Shown here: positions 1 through 9,433 of the stretch, in pieces | How positions within the stretch are numbered: the stretch's first letter is position 1 | Layout of the letters: each line of letters begins with the position of its first letter | NCBI GenBank assembly: GCA_034666705.1 | Contig: JAXDLH010000047.1 | Location: 1 to 10,602, forward strand | Reading direction: 5' to 3' | DNA: 10,602 bases | Source of the DNA: JAXDLH01 sp034666705 | GTDB taxonomy: Bacteria > Chloroflexota > UBA6077 > SHYK01 | Translations under genes and position numbers: made by a program | Notes under the pieces: generated by a model | Databases searched by the model: none | Seen by the model: only the letters and a program-made list of their open reading frames with translations | What the model was told of the DNA's origin: nothing

Positions 1-67
1 CGTTCGGAGCGGTCGACGCCTTCGTGCTCGACCTGCCGCGGACCGGCGATTACGCTGCCGGCCCCGA

Positions 68-88
68 CCGCGGCTGTCTTAGCCGCGG
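68..88 (+). promoter_or_regulatory. Hairpin upstream of uvrB (terminator or 5'-leader element)
   Basis: A perfect 8-bp inverted repeat, CCGCGGCT (68-75) and AGCCGCGG (81-88), encloses the 5-nt loop GTCTT. It lies 45 nt before the uvrB start. No T-run follows, so a classical intrinsic terminator is not supported. It could end an upstream transcript or sit in the uvrB leader. The rest of bases 1-133 holds no gene I recognise and no obvious SOS (LexA) operator. Confidence 0.35.
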
Positions 89-133
89 CGCCCGAATCAG
101 GCAAGCCACTCTCGGCGACACCTCAGGAGACCC

Positions 134-2110
134 ATGCCTCAGCGCGCCTTCGAGCTCGTGTCGGACTACACGCCTCTGGGCGATCAGCCGGCGGCGATCG
201 AGCAGCTCATCGCGGGCATCGAGCAGAAGGAGCACGACCAGGTGCTGCTGGGCGTCACCGGCTCGGGCAAGACCTTCACGATGGCCAACGTCATCTCGAC
301 GTTGCAGCGGCCCGCCCTGGTCATCGCCCATAACAAGACCCTCGCCGCGCAGTTGTGCTCTGAGCTGAAAGAGTTCCTCCCGAATAATGCGGTCGAGTAC
401 TTCGTCTCGTACTACGACTATTACCAGCCCGAGGCGTACATCCCCTCGAGTGACACGTACATCGAGAAAGATTCGTCGCGGAACGACGAGATCGACCGCC
501 TACGCCACTCGGCAACCAAGGCGCTCTTCGAGCGGCGGGACGTCGTGATCGTGGCATCGGTCTCGTGCATCTACGGCCTCGGCTCGCCCGATGAATATGG
601 CAAAGAGGTACTCACCCTCAAACGCGGCGAGACGCGCAAGCGCGAGCGCGTGCTGCGATTTCTGACGGACATCTTTTACGAGCGCAACGACATGAACCTC
701 GCGCGCGGCAAGTTCCGCGTGCGTGGCGACACGATGGATATCCACCCGATCGGGCAGGATACCGCCGTGCGCGTCGAGTTCTGGGGCGATACGATCGACC
801 GCATCGCGGAGATCGACGAGTTGACGGGCGAGATCCTCGCGGAGCACGCCAGCATCGACATCTTTCCCGCCAAGCACTTCGTCACGTCGGACGACAAGCT
901 GCGCCTCGCGGTGACCGATATCGAGGTCGAGCTCGAGGAGCAGCTGCAAAAATTCCAGGGTGAGGGCAAACTGCTGGAGGCGGCGCGGCTGAAGCAGCGC
1001 ACGATGTTCGACCTCGAAATGCTGCAAGAGGTCGGCTTCTGCCACGGAGTCGAGAACTACGCGCGCCACCTCACGCGGCGTGAGGCGGGAACCGCGCCGT
1101 GGACGCTGCTCGACTACTTCCCGGACGACTACGTGGTCTTTGTCGACGAATCGCACATGACCCTGCCGCAGGTTCGCGGCATGTACGCAGGGGACATGGC
1201 ACGCAAGACCACGCTGGTGAACTTCGGCTTCCGCCTCCCGTCGGCGCTCGATAATCGACCGCTGAAATGGGACGAGTTTACCGACCGCGTCCACCAGGTT
1301 GTCTACGTCTCCGCCACGCCGGGCCCGTACGAATACGAGCACAGCGAGCAGGTGGTGGAACAGGTCGTGCGACCGACCGGGCTGCTCGATCCTGAGATCG
1401 AGGTGCGGCCGACCAAGCATCAGATCGACGATCTCCTGAAAGAGGTGACCGAGCGGGTCAGACGCAACGAGCGCGTGATCGTCACGACGCTCACGAAACG
1501 GATGTCCGAGGACCTCGCCGACTACATGCGTGAAGTCGGCATCAAGGTGCACTTCATCCATTCGGACGTCGAGACTTTCGAGCGCGTCGACATCCTGCGC
1601 GACCTACGGCTCGGCGTCTACGACGTGGTGGTCGGCATCAATCTACTCCGCGAAGGCCTCGACCTCCCGGAGGTCTCGCTCGTCTGCATTCTGGATGCCG
1701 ACAAGGAGGGCTACCTGCGCTCCGAGACAGCCTTGATCCAGACGATCGGTCGAGCCGCCCGCCACGAGACCGGTCGGGTGATCATGTACGCCGATCGGAT
1801 CACCGATTCGATGGAGCGGGCAATCCGCGAGACGTACCGCCGGCGTGAGACGCAGATTCGTTACAACGAACAGCATGGCATCACGCCGCGCGGCATCATC
1901 AAAGCGGTGCGCGACATCTCGCCGCATCTTCGCGCCGTGGCGGAGACGGCGGCTGAGTACAAGGTGGCCGGCACGCTCGATCGACAGGAGGTGTTGCGGG
2001 TGATCAAGGAGCTGGAGGGCGACATGAAGCGCGCCGCACGTGAGCTGGAATACGAGCAGGCGGCGCTGATCCGCGACCAGATTACCGAGCTGCGCAAGGT
2101 GATCAGTTAG
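134..2110 (+). CDS. uvrB: UvrABC excinuclease subunit B (UvrB)
   Basis: This is the helicase-like damage-verification subunit of bacterial nucleotide excision repair. It is loaded on DNA by UvrA and then recruits UvrC for incision. The 658-aa length is normal for the family. Visible landmarks are Walker A GVTGSGKT (40-47), the aromatic beta-hairpin YYDYYQPEAY (93-102) that inserts between the DNA strands, the DESH motif II (338-341), SATPG (393-397), NLLREGLDLPE (503-513), and motif VI QTIGRAAR (536-543). A C-terminal UVR coiled coil (about 619-654) contacts UvrA or UvrC. All key motifs are intact. The ATG at 134 is preceded by AGGAG (125-129) at short spacing, and the N-terminus matches the family (FELVSDYTPLGDQPAAI). 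uvrA follows after 2 nt, so the two are surely co-transcribed. Confidence 0.98.
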   Translation: MPQRAFELVSDYTPLGDQPAAIEQLIAGIEQKEHDQVLLGVTGSGKTFTMANVISTLQRPALVIAHNKTLAAQLCSELKEFLPNNAVEYFVSYYDYYQPEAYIPSSDTYIEKDSSRNDEIDRLRHSATKALFERRDVVIVASVSCIYGLGSPDEYGKEVLTLKRGETRKRERVLRFLTDIFYERNDMNLARGKFRVRGDTMDIHPIGQDTAVRVEFWGDTIDRIAEIDELTGEILAEHASIDIFPAKHFVTSDDKLRLAVTDIEVELEEQLQKFQGEGKLLEAARLKQRTMFDLEMLQEVGFCHGVENYARHLTRREAGTAPWTLLDYFPDDYVVFVDESHMTLPQVRGMYAGDMARKTTLVNFGFRLPSALDNRPLKWDEFTDRVHQVVYVSATPGPYEYEHSEQVVEQVVRPTGLLDPEIEVRPTKHQIDDLLKEVTERVRRNERVIVTTLTKRMSEDLADYMREVGIKVHFIHSDVETFERVDILRDLRLGVYDVVVGINLLREGLDLPEVSLVCILDADKEGYLRSETALIQTIGRAARHETGRVIMYADRITDSMERAIRETYRRRETQIRYNEQHGITPRGIIKAVRDISPHLRAVAETAAEYKVAGTLDRQEVLRVIKELEGDMKRAARELEYEQAALIRDQITELRKVIS

Positions 2111-2112
2111 CC

Positions 2113-5106
<2,994 letters not shown>

Positions 5107-5161
5107 TCACGGAATAGACCCGGCGACCTGCGCGAGTGATCCAACGCGGTTCATGACGCCG

Positions 5162-5196
5162 AGAAGCCCGGACCGCTACGCGCGATCCGGGCTTCT
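5162..5196. terminator. Bidirectional intrinsic terminator between uvrA and the ferredoxin gene
   Basis: The arms AGAAGCCCGGA (5162-5172) and TCCGGGCTTCT (5186-5196) form a perfect 11-bp stem around a 13-nt loop, within which a further 3-bp CGC/GCG stem is possible. It lies between two convergent genes, 55 nt after the uvrA stop and 22 nt after the ferredoxin stop on the other strand, so it probably ends both transcripts. The T-run is weak on both strands, so efficiency would rest on the GC-rich stem. Confidence 0.85.
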
Positions 5197-5218
5197 TGAA
5201 ATACTCGTGCGGTGCTGA

Positions 5219-5461
5219 TCAGCGCTTGTAGTAGTCCGCGTTGATCTGAATGTACTTCTTCCACTCTTCAGGAACGTCGCTATCCTGGCGGATTGCCTGG
5301 ACCGGGCACACCGGCTCGCATGCGCCGCACTCGATGCAAACTTCCGGGTCGATATAGAGTTGCGGATCGTTCTCGTCTGCATGGATGCAGTCGACCGGAC
5401 ATGCTTCGACGCAGGACTGGTCCTTCACCCCGATGCAAGGCTCGCAGATCACGTAGGTCAT
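5219..5461 (-). CDS. fdxA: 7Fe ferredoxin ([3Fe-4S][4Fe-4S], Thermus/Azotobacter FdI type)
   Basis: This is a small (80 aa) cytoplasmic electron carrier. The Cys pattern fits the seven-iron class. By comparison with Azotobacter FdI, C9, C17 and C52 would bind the [3Fe-4S] cluster. C42, C45, C48 (CIECGAC) and C21 would bind the [4Fe-4S] cluster. C6 and C25 are extra. The N-terminus (ICEPCIGVKDQSC) and the tail (DVPEEWKKYI) closely resemble Thermus ferredoxin as I remember it. The ATG at 5461 is chosen because the homology begins there and GGAGA stands 9 nt upstream; an in-frame extension towards 5653 is Arg-rich and unlike ferredoxins. The gene is monocistronic with its own promoter (5516-5544), divergent from the VOC gene and convergent with uvrA. 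The redox partner cannot be inferred from the neighbours. The symbol is tentative. Confidence 0.95.
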   Translation of the reverse strand: MTYVICEPCIGVKDQSCVEACPVDCIHADENDPQLYIDPEVCIECGACEPVCPVQAIRQDSDVPEEWKKYIQINADYYKR

Positions 5462-5515
5462 GAGTACGTGTCTCCATGGCCGTAAATTTGGATTCAAGCC
5501 GCGTAAAACCGTCAA

Positions 5516-5544
5516 ACTATACGAGTCTCCCCGGGTGGAGTCAA
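5516..5544 (-). promoter_or_regulatory. Housekeeping sigma-70-type promoter of the ferredoxin gene
   Basis: Read on the minus strand, TTGACT (5544-5539) is followed by a 17-nt spacer and TATAGT (5521-5516). Each hexamer matches consensus at five of six positions and the spacing is ideal. Transcription would start near 5509, leaving a leader of about 48 nt. A perfect palindrome, GTCAA-A-TTGAC (5540-5550), overlaps the -35 box and could be an operator. Confidence 0.75.
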
Positions 5545-5658
5545 ATTGACCCGCGCGGGATGCGGTGCGGCGGCGGCTCATCGACGCGGCGCCCGTCGGC
5601 GGCGTATCGTAGGCATTGCTGCCGAAGAGCTCCAGGGAGCGGCTGAGGTGCATCGAGT

Positions 5659-6087
5659 GTGATCAAGGGGATCCGGCGGGTTAGCGTGGCGGTGCGCAAT
5701 CTCGATGAGGCGATGCGGTTCTACGTCGACGCGCTTGGCCTCAGCGTGGAGCGAGAGATCGATTTGCCGGAGAGCCACGTCAAGCTCGTTCGATTAGGCA
5801 CTGGCGATCGGGAGATCGAGCTGATGCAGGCGACCGACCCGGACGGCGCCGTGGCACGCTTCATTGAGCGCCACGGCGAGGGGCTGCATCACGTGTCGAT
5901 CGAGGTCGAGGACATCGAGTTGGAGCTGCGCACGCTGCTCGCGCGGGGCGCCGAGCTCATCGACCGGGAGCCACGCTCCGGGCCGGATGGGCGCGTGGCG
6001 TTCGTGAGCCCGCGGTCGACGAGTGGCGTGTTGATCGAGCTGTTCGAGCGTATTCAGCCGTTGAGCGAGCCAGCGGCGCCGTACTAG
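5659..6087 (+). CDS. VOC-family protein, methylmalonyl-CoA epimerase-like, lacking the first metal His
   Basis: This 142-aa protein has two beta-alpha-beta-beta-beta modules of the vicinal oxygen chelate fold and most resembles methylmalonyl-CoA epimerase, which interconverts the (R)- and (S)-epimers. Family features are NLDEAMRFYVDALGL (14-28), the mid-protein GEGLHHVSIEVEDI (73-86) with H78, E54 in IELM, and the C-terminal VLIELFE (124-130) with E127. The first metal ligand, normally the His in an N-terminal DHIGIAV-type segment, is here R7 (IRRVSVAV). The usual four-residue metal site is therefore incomplete and the epimerase activity is uncertain. The GTG start has a good GAGGTG (5645-5650) 8 nt upstream. 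cinA follows after 22 nt, suggesting an operon. Only a weak upstream promoter candidate is visible (TCGACG 5581-5586, TATCGT 5605-5610). It could equally be a VOC protein of unknown substrate. Confidence 0.85.
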   Translation: MIKGIRRVSVAVRNLDEAMRFYVDALGLSVEREIDLPESHVKLVRLGTGDREIELMQATDPDGAVARFIERHGEGLHHVSIEVEDIELELRTLLARGAELIDREPRSGPDGRVAFVSPRSTSGVLIELFERIQPLSEPAAPY

Positions 6088-6109
6088 AACCACAGCCTTT
6101 GGAGATGCC

Positions 6110-7285
6110 GTGAAAGCGGAGATCGTGTCGGTTGGGACTGAGATGCTACTGGGCATGATTGTGGACACCAACGCCCAATGGCTGACGCAGGAGCTGGCGA
6201 GTATTGGCATTGACGTGTTCTGGATCAGCCAGGTCGGCGACAACCTCGGTCGTGTCGTGGACATCATCCAGCGCGGGCTCAGCCGCAGCGACGTGATCAT
6301 CATGACCGGTGGACTCGGCCCAACCGAAGACGACCTGACGCGGGAGTCGATTGCCGCGGCGCTCGGCGAGACGATGGTCGTCGATCCGGAGCTGGAGCGC
6401 CATTTGCGTGAGAACTTCGCGCGGCGGAACCGTGCCATGCCGGAACGAAACGTCAAACAGGCGACGCTCATCTCCTCAGCACGTGCGATTCCAAACCCGA
6501 TTGGCACGGCCCCCGGCTGGTGGGTCGAGCACGACGGTACGATCATCGTCACGATGCCCGGTGTGCCATCCGAGATGAAGCTGATGTGGAATGAGCAAGT
6601 AGCGGAGAAGCTGCGCGCCCGAGCAGGAACGTCGATTCTGGTCACGCGCTCGCTGAAGGCCCTCGGCCTCGGCGAGTCGGCGGTCGAAGAGCAGCTTGGC
6701 GAGCTGATCCATGGCACCAACCCGACGGTCGCAACCTATGCGAAACCGGACGGCGTCCAGGTGCGGATCTCTGCGAAGGCGGCGACCGCCGAGGAGGCGC
6801 GGGCCCTCATCGCACCCGTGGCGGAGCAGGCGGAGGCCGCGCTTGCGCCATACGTCTATGCTCGGGACGATGAGACGCTGGCGAGCGTCGCCGCCCAGAT
6901 CCTCGCAGCACAGGGCTGGACGATCGCGTCAGCCGAGCGCGGCCTGGCCGGTGCGATGGCCGCGGAGATCTGCGCCGCGCCGAGCCTTCTGACGCTCTAT
7001 CAAGGTGGCTTCATCGTCAACGACGACGGCACGCCGCTCGGCATTGGTCGTCTCGAACCTGCGGATATGGCGAGCGCCGCGCGCATTCAGACCGGCGCGG
7101 ACGTGGGAGTCGGCGCGGCGCTCAATACTGATGGCGAGCGGCCGTTCGCCGAGATTGCCGTCGACGTCCGTAACCACGTGCTCACCGACACCACGCGTTG
7201 GAATATGGCGATCCCTGAGCTGCGGCGTCGCGCGGCAACGGAGACGCTTGCGCTGTTGCTGCGCGCCCTGCGCGAGACGGCCTGA
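6110..7285 (+). CDS. cinA: CinA-family protein with degenerate C-terminal deamidase domain
   Basis: This is a 391-aa protein of the competence/damage-inducible CinA family. The N-terminal MoCF/COG1058 domain is well conserved: VGTEMLLGMIVDTNAQWL (8-25), TGGLGPTEDD (66-75), then NPIGTAPGWW and MPGVPSEM. In related proteins this domain hydrolyses ADP-ribose-type pyrophosphates. The C-terminal domain should be the NMN deamidase of pyridine-nucleotide salvage, but its AESCTGG-type motif reads AERGLAG (275-281). The catalytic Ser is thus Arg277, and the later TGIAGP-type segment is also unrecognisable. I infer that deamidase activity is lost. The length is close to normal and the frame is open, so this is domain erosion, not a pseudogene. 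The GTG start follows GGAG (6101-6104) at 5 nt; an ATG at 6105 is out of frame and stops at once. It is probably co-transcribed with the VOC gene. Confidence 0.9.
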   Translation: MKAEIVSVGTEMLLGMIVDTNAQWLTQELASIGIDVFWISQVGDNLGRVVDIIQRGLSRSDVIIMTGGLGPTEDDLTRESIAAALGETMVVDPELERHLRENFARRNRAMPERNVKQATLISSARAIPNPIGTAPGWWVEHDGTIIVTMPGVPSEMKLMWNEQVAEKLRARAGTSILVTRSLKALGLGESAVEEQLGELIHGTNPTVATYAKPDGVQVRISAKAATAEEARALIAPVAEQAEAALAPYVYARDDETLASVAAQILAAQGWTIASAERGLAGAMAAEICAAPSLLTLYQGGFIVNDDGTPLGIGRLEPADMASAARIQTGADVGVGAALNTDGERPFAEIAVDVRNHVLTDTTRWNMAIPELRRRAATETLALLLRALRETA

Positions 7286-7352
7286 GAGGAGCGGCGAAAG
7301 CCCGCGACTGCGTCATGGTCGCAAGCCCCTCCGGCACATGATTCAGTTGGCA

Positions 7353-7383
7353 ATTGAAGTCGTTGAGATCCGCCGCCGATAAT
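7353..7383 (+). promoter_or_regulatory. Candidate promoter of tRNA-Arg(TCT)
   Basis: TTGAGA (7353-7358) and GATAAT (7378-7383) each match the housekeeping consensus at five of six positions. The spacer of 19 nt is longer than ideal. A start near 7390 would leave only about 6 nt before the mature tRNA, as is common for tRNA genes. The rest of the cinA-tRNA gap holds no gene. Confidence 0.5.
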
Positions 7384-7395
7384 CGGTAGGGACTC

Positions 7396-7471
7396 GCCCC
7401 CGTAGCTCAGTGGATAGAGCAGCGGACTTCTAATCCGCGTGTCGCAGGTTCGAATCCTGCCGGGGGTACCA
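7396..7471 (+). tRNA. tRNA-Arg, anticodon TCT (reads AGA/AGG)
   Basis: A complete 76-nt cloverleaf with the 3' CCA encoded (7469-7471). The acceptor is GCCCCCG with CGGGGGT (closing G-U) and the discriminator is A. The D-arm has GCTC/GAGC stems. The anticodon arm is GCGGA-CTTCTAA-TCCGC with TCT at positions 34-36. The variable loop is 5 nt and the T-arm is GCAGG-TTCGAAT-CCTGC. All stems are paired. AGA/AGG codons are expected to be rare in a genome of this GC content, so this should be a minor isoacceptor. Confidence 0.98.
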
Positions 7472-7639
7472 CCTTTACGCCTGCGTGGCGCCTGGCGAGC
7501 GGCCCCGGGTTGTCCCGGACCGCCCCCGATCGCACGCCCGTCACTCCCATCGTTGCTCCCATGATCCGGTTGCCGTGAGCGAGGGGGCTGCAGTGGGTTT
7601 CGGTGGCGAATGAGCCTGATCACCGGAAGAGGCAGCTCA
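7472..7639. other. Gap between tRNA-Arg and the convergent sigma factor gene
   Basis: No coding sequence is recognised here. A short hairpin, CCGGG-TTGT-CCCGG (7505-7518), lies 34 nt beyond the tRNA and might help end its transcript, but no T-run follows. The remainder shows no further motif I can name. Confidence 0.4.
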
Positions 7640-8863
7640 TCACGCTCGGGTGAGCGCCTTATGATGGCGCAGCAGGAAGTCGCGCTCGCTCGCGTTCTCG
7701 GTGCGGGCGATCGCCGCCTCGTAGGCCAGCGCCGCCTCGGCATTGCGGCCCAGGCGACGGAGCAGGTCGGCACGGATGGCGTGGAACAGGTAGTAGGCGC
7801 CGAGGTCGAGGCCGTCGACGCAGGTGAGCGCTGCGTCCGGTCCTGTAACTTCGGCCACCGCGACCGCGCGGTTGAGGGCCACGACTGGGCTCGGGGAGAG
7901 CGCCATGAGTTGGTCGTATAGCTGCAGGATCTGCCACCAATCCGTGGCGGCCGCGGCTGGGGCGTCGCTGTGTACGGCGTTGATCGCCGCCTGGATCTGG
8001 TACGGACCGGGCTGATTGCGCCGGAGGCACTGTCGGACGAGGGCCTGACCTTCGGCAAGGAGGCCCTGGTCCCACAGGGCGTGATCCTGGTCTGCGAGCA
8101 GCACGAGGTCGCCGTCCGGGGTGGCGCGGGCGGCCCGACGCGACTCAACGAGCAGCATGAGCGCCAGCAGTCCCATGACCTCCGGTTCGTCGGGCATGAG
8201 CTCGGCCAGGAGCCGTCCGAGGCGGATGGCCTCGGCGCACAGGTCCTCGCGCACAAGCCGCTCGCCCGCGCTCGCCACGTAGCCTTCGTTGAAGATGAGG
8301 TAGACGACGGCCAGTACGGCTCCCAAACGGGCTGGGAGGTCGGCCTCGTTCGGCACTCGGTACGGGATCCTCGCATCGCGAATCTTGCCCTTGGCCCGGA
8401 CCAGCCGCTGGGCCATAGTCGGCTCAGGGACCAGGAAGGCGCGGGCGATCTCCGTGGTGGTGAGCCCGCCCAGAAGCCGGAGCGTGAGGGCGACCTGGAC
8501 GCTGGCGGCGAGCGCTGGGTGGCAGCAAGTGAAGATCAGGCGCAGCCGGTCGTCGCGCACGGCATCCTCCTCGGCCGGTTCGCCCTCGGCGTGCAATAAC
8601 GCGGCTTGGGCGTATCGGTCCTCGCGGGACGCCTCCCGGCGGAGGCGGTCGATCGCCCGGTTGCGTGCGGTCGTGATGATCCAGCCGGCCGGGCTCGGCG
8701 GCAGCCTCATTGCCGGCCAGCGCTGCACCGCCACGGTGAATGCGTCCTGGACCGCCTCCTCGGCGACATCGACATCGCCGAAATAGCGGACGAGGACGGC
8801 CACCGCCCGACCGTACTCCGCGCGGAATACCCGTTCGATCTCCGAGGCGGCGATGGTCGGCAT
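7640..8863 (-). CDS. ECF42-group RNA polymerase sigma factor with C-terminal TPR-like extension
   Basis: This 407-aa alternative sigma factor belongs to the COG4941 type. Region 2 (about 8-76) contains DVAEEAVQDAFTVAVQRWP and a PAGWIITTARNRAIDRLRR segment. Region 4 (about 121-168) contains TTTEIARAFLVPEPTMAQRL. Group hallmarks are RLIFTCCHPAL (108-118) and YLIFNEGY (188-195). The remaining half, about 200 residues, is helical and TPR-like (for example ALNRAVAVAEVTGPDAAL). ECF42 factors generally lack an anti-sigma gene and are thought to be controlled through this extension, and they occur beside DGPF/YCII proteins, as here. The ATG at 8863 is chosen because region 2 begins just after it and GGAGGA (8881-8876) lies 12 nt upstream. 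The DGPF gene ends 8 nt before the start, so both share the promoter at 9279-9305. The stimulus is unknown. Confidence 0.95.
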   Translation of the reverse strand: MPTIAASEIERVFRAEYGRAVAVLVRYFGDVDVAEEAVQDAFTVAVQRWPAMRLPPSPAGWIITTARNRAIDRLRREASREDRYAQAALLHAEGEPAEEDAVRDDRLRLIFTCCHPALAASVQVALTLRLLGGLTTTEIARAFLVPEPTMAQRLVRAKGKIRDARIPYRVPNEADLPARLGAVLAVVYLIFNEGYVASAGERLVREDLCAEAIRLGRLLAELMPDEPEVMGLLALMLLVESRRAARATPDGDLVLLADQDHALWDQGLLAEGQALVRQCLRRNQPGPYQIQAAINAVHSDAPAAAATDWWQILQLYDQLMALSPSPVVALNRAVAVAEVTGPDAALTCVDGLDLGAYYLFHAIRADLLRRLGRNAEAALAYEAAIARTENASERDFLLRHHKALTRA

Positions 8864-8871
8864 ACCGCGGA

Positions 8872-9225
8872 TCAGTCCTCCGCCACGGCCTGGAACGGCA
8901 GCACCTCGATCGGGAGGGTGGTGGCTCGGGCGGCCTTGCCGCCCCACGCGAGCGCGGCGTCGAGATCAGGCGCCTGGAGGATGCAAATCCCGCCGAGATG
9001 CTCCTTGCCCTCAGCGAATGGGCCGTCGGTCATGAGCACCTCACCGCCCTGGAGCCGCACCACGGTGGCCGTGCTCGGCGCGTGCAACCCCCCGGCGAAG
9101 ACCCACGCGCCGGCCGTTTTGAGCTCCTGATGGAACGCGTCGATGTCTCGCATGATCTTCGCCAGGACGTCGGGCGGGGGCGGATCGCCGTCGGGCTGGA
9201 TTACGCTGAGCAGATAATGCGGCAT
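8872..9225 (-). CDS. YCII-related DGPF-domain protein, partner of ECF42 sigma factor
   Basis: This is a 117-aa cytoplasmic protein of the YCII/DGPF family (COG3795), a dimeric alpha-beta barrel-like fold. The namesake motif MTDGPFAEGKE spans 65-75, with D67-G68-P69-F70. It follows VVRLQGGEV and precedes an LGGICILQAPDLDAALAW segment. Family biochemistry is poorly known; members are typical neighbours and regulon members of ECF42 sigma factors, so a sensing or effector role in that circuit is an inference. The ATG at 9225 has an excellent AGGGAGG (9239-9233) 7 nt upstream; an in-frame extension to 9306 is rejected because it crosses the promoter and hairpin. It is the first gene of the two-gene operon. 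Confidence 0.93.
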   Translation of the reverse strand: MPHYLLSVIQPDGDPPPPDVLAKIMRDIDAFHQELKTAGAWVFAGGLHAPSTATVVRLQGGEVLMTDGPFAEGKEHLGGICILQAPDLDAALAWGGKAARATTLPIEVLPFQAVAED

Positions 9226-9240
9226 CGGTGTGCCTCCCTG

Positions 9241-9272
9241 ATGAATCCGCCGGTACCATCCCGGCGGTTCAT
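9241..9272 (-). promoter_or_regulatory. Leader hairpin of the DGPF-ECF42 operon
   Basis: On the transcribed strand, ATGAA plus CCGCCGG-type arms pair as 12 bp: 9241-9245 and 9247-9253 with 9261-9267 and 9268-9272. One T (9246) is bulged and the loop is 7 nt. The hairpin ends a single nucleotide before the AGGGAGG ribosome-binding site of the DGPF gene. Its first base nearly coincides with the transcription start predicted from the -10 element at 9279-9282. The structure is seen directly; a role in mRNA stability or translation control is inferred. Confidence 0.65.
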
Positions 9273-9278
9273 CTTCTA

Positions 9279-9305
9279 GACGAACGGAATTCGCACAAAT
9301 CGACA
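9279..9305 (-). promoter_or_regulatory. ECF42-type promoter driving the DGPF-sigma operon
   Basis: On the minus strand, TGTCGA (9305-9300) is separated by 17 nt from CGTC (9282-9279). This fits the ECF42 target motif as I recall it from Streptomyces venezuelae work: TGTCGA at -35 and CG(A/T)C at -10. The position directly upstream of the DGPF gene implies that the sigma factor activates its own operon. Transcription should start near 9271-9273. Confidence 0.75.
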
Positions 9306-9433
9306 TGGAAATGGTCGGGGACGATGCGCGAAACTCTGAGGTTAAGCGTGCCCCGCCCGTTGAGGGTTCATGGATTCAGGCTCGAGTCCGACCGGAGCAG
9401 CAGCCAACCCGTTCGCTTACACCCCGGGGGCGT

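Noticed and set aside
1..368. Open frame entering from the left edge and overlapping uvrB (FGAVDAFVLDLP...)
   Set aside because: It would overlap uvrB by more than 230 nt and becomes low-complexity Ser/Arg. I see no family match, so no upstream gene tail is called.
500..1561. A 353-codon minus-strand frame inside uvrB
   Set aside because: It is antisense to a fully conserved UvrB, with composition typical of a high-GC shadow frame and no recognisable domain.
5462..5653. In-frame N-terminal extension of the ferredoxin
   Set aside because: It would cross the strong promoter at 5516-5544 and has no ferredoxin homology. The internal ATG has a good ribosome-binding site.
7396..7471. tRNA-Arg as an integration site for a mobile element
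   Set aside because: tRNA 3' ends are common targets, but no integrase and no repeat of the tRNA end is visible in the flanks; the remnant at 9478-9504 has a different sequence.
7087..8376. A 429-codon open frame on the minus strand running across the sigma factor, tRNA-Arg and the cinA end
   Set aside because: It is antisense to the tRNA; the stretch GRIRTCDTRIRSPLLYPL is the well-known artefact of translating a tRNA-Arg backwards. The rest is Arg/Ser/Pro-rich out-of-frame sigma factor sequence.
9226..9306. In-frame N-terminal extension of the DGPF protein
   Set aside because: It overlaps the ECF42-type promoter and leader hairpin, and the family begins at the ATG at 9225.
9360..9400. Near-palindrome GGCTCGAGTCC around 9379-9389
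   Set aside because: It is short and imperfect, with no promoter or gene positioned to use it.
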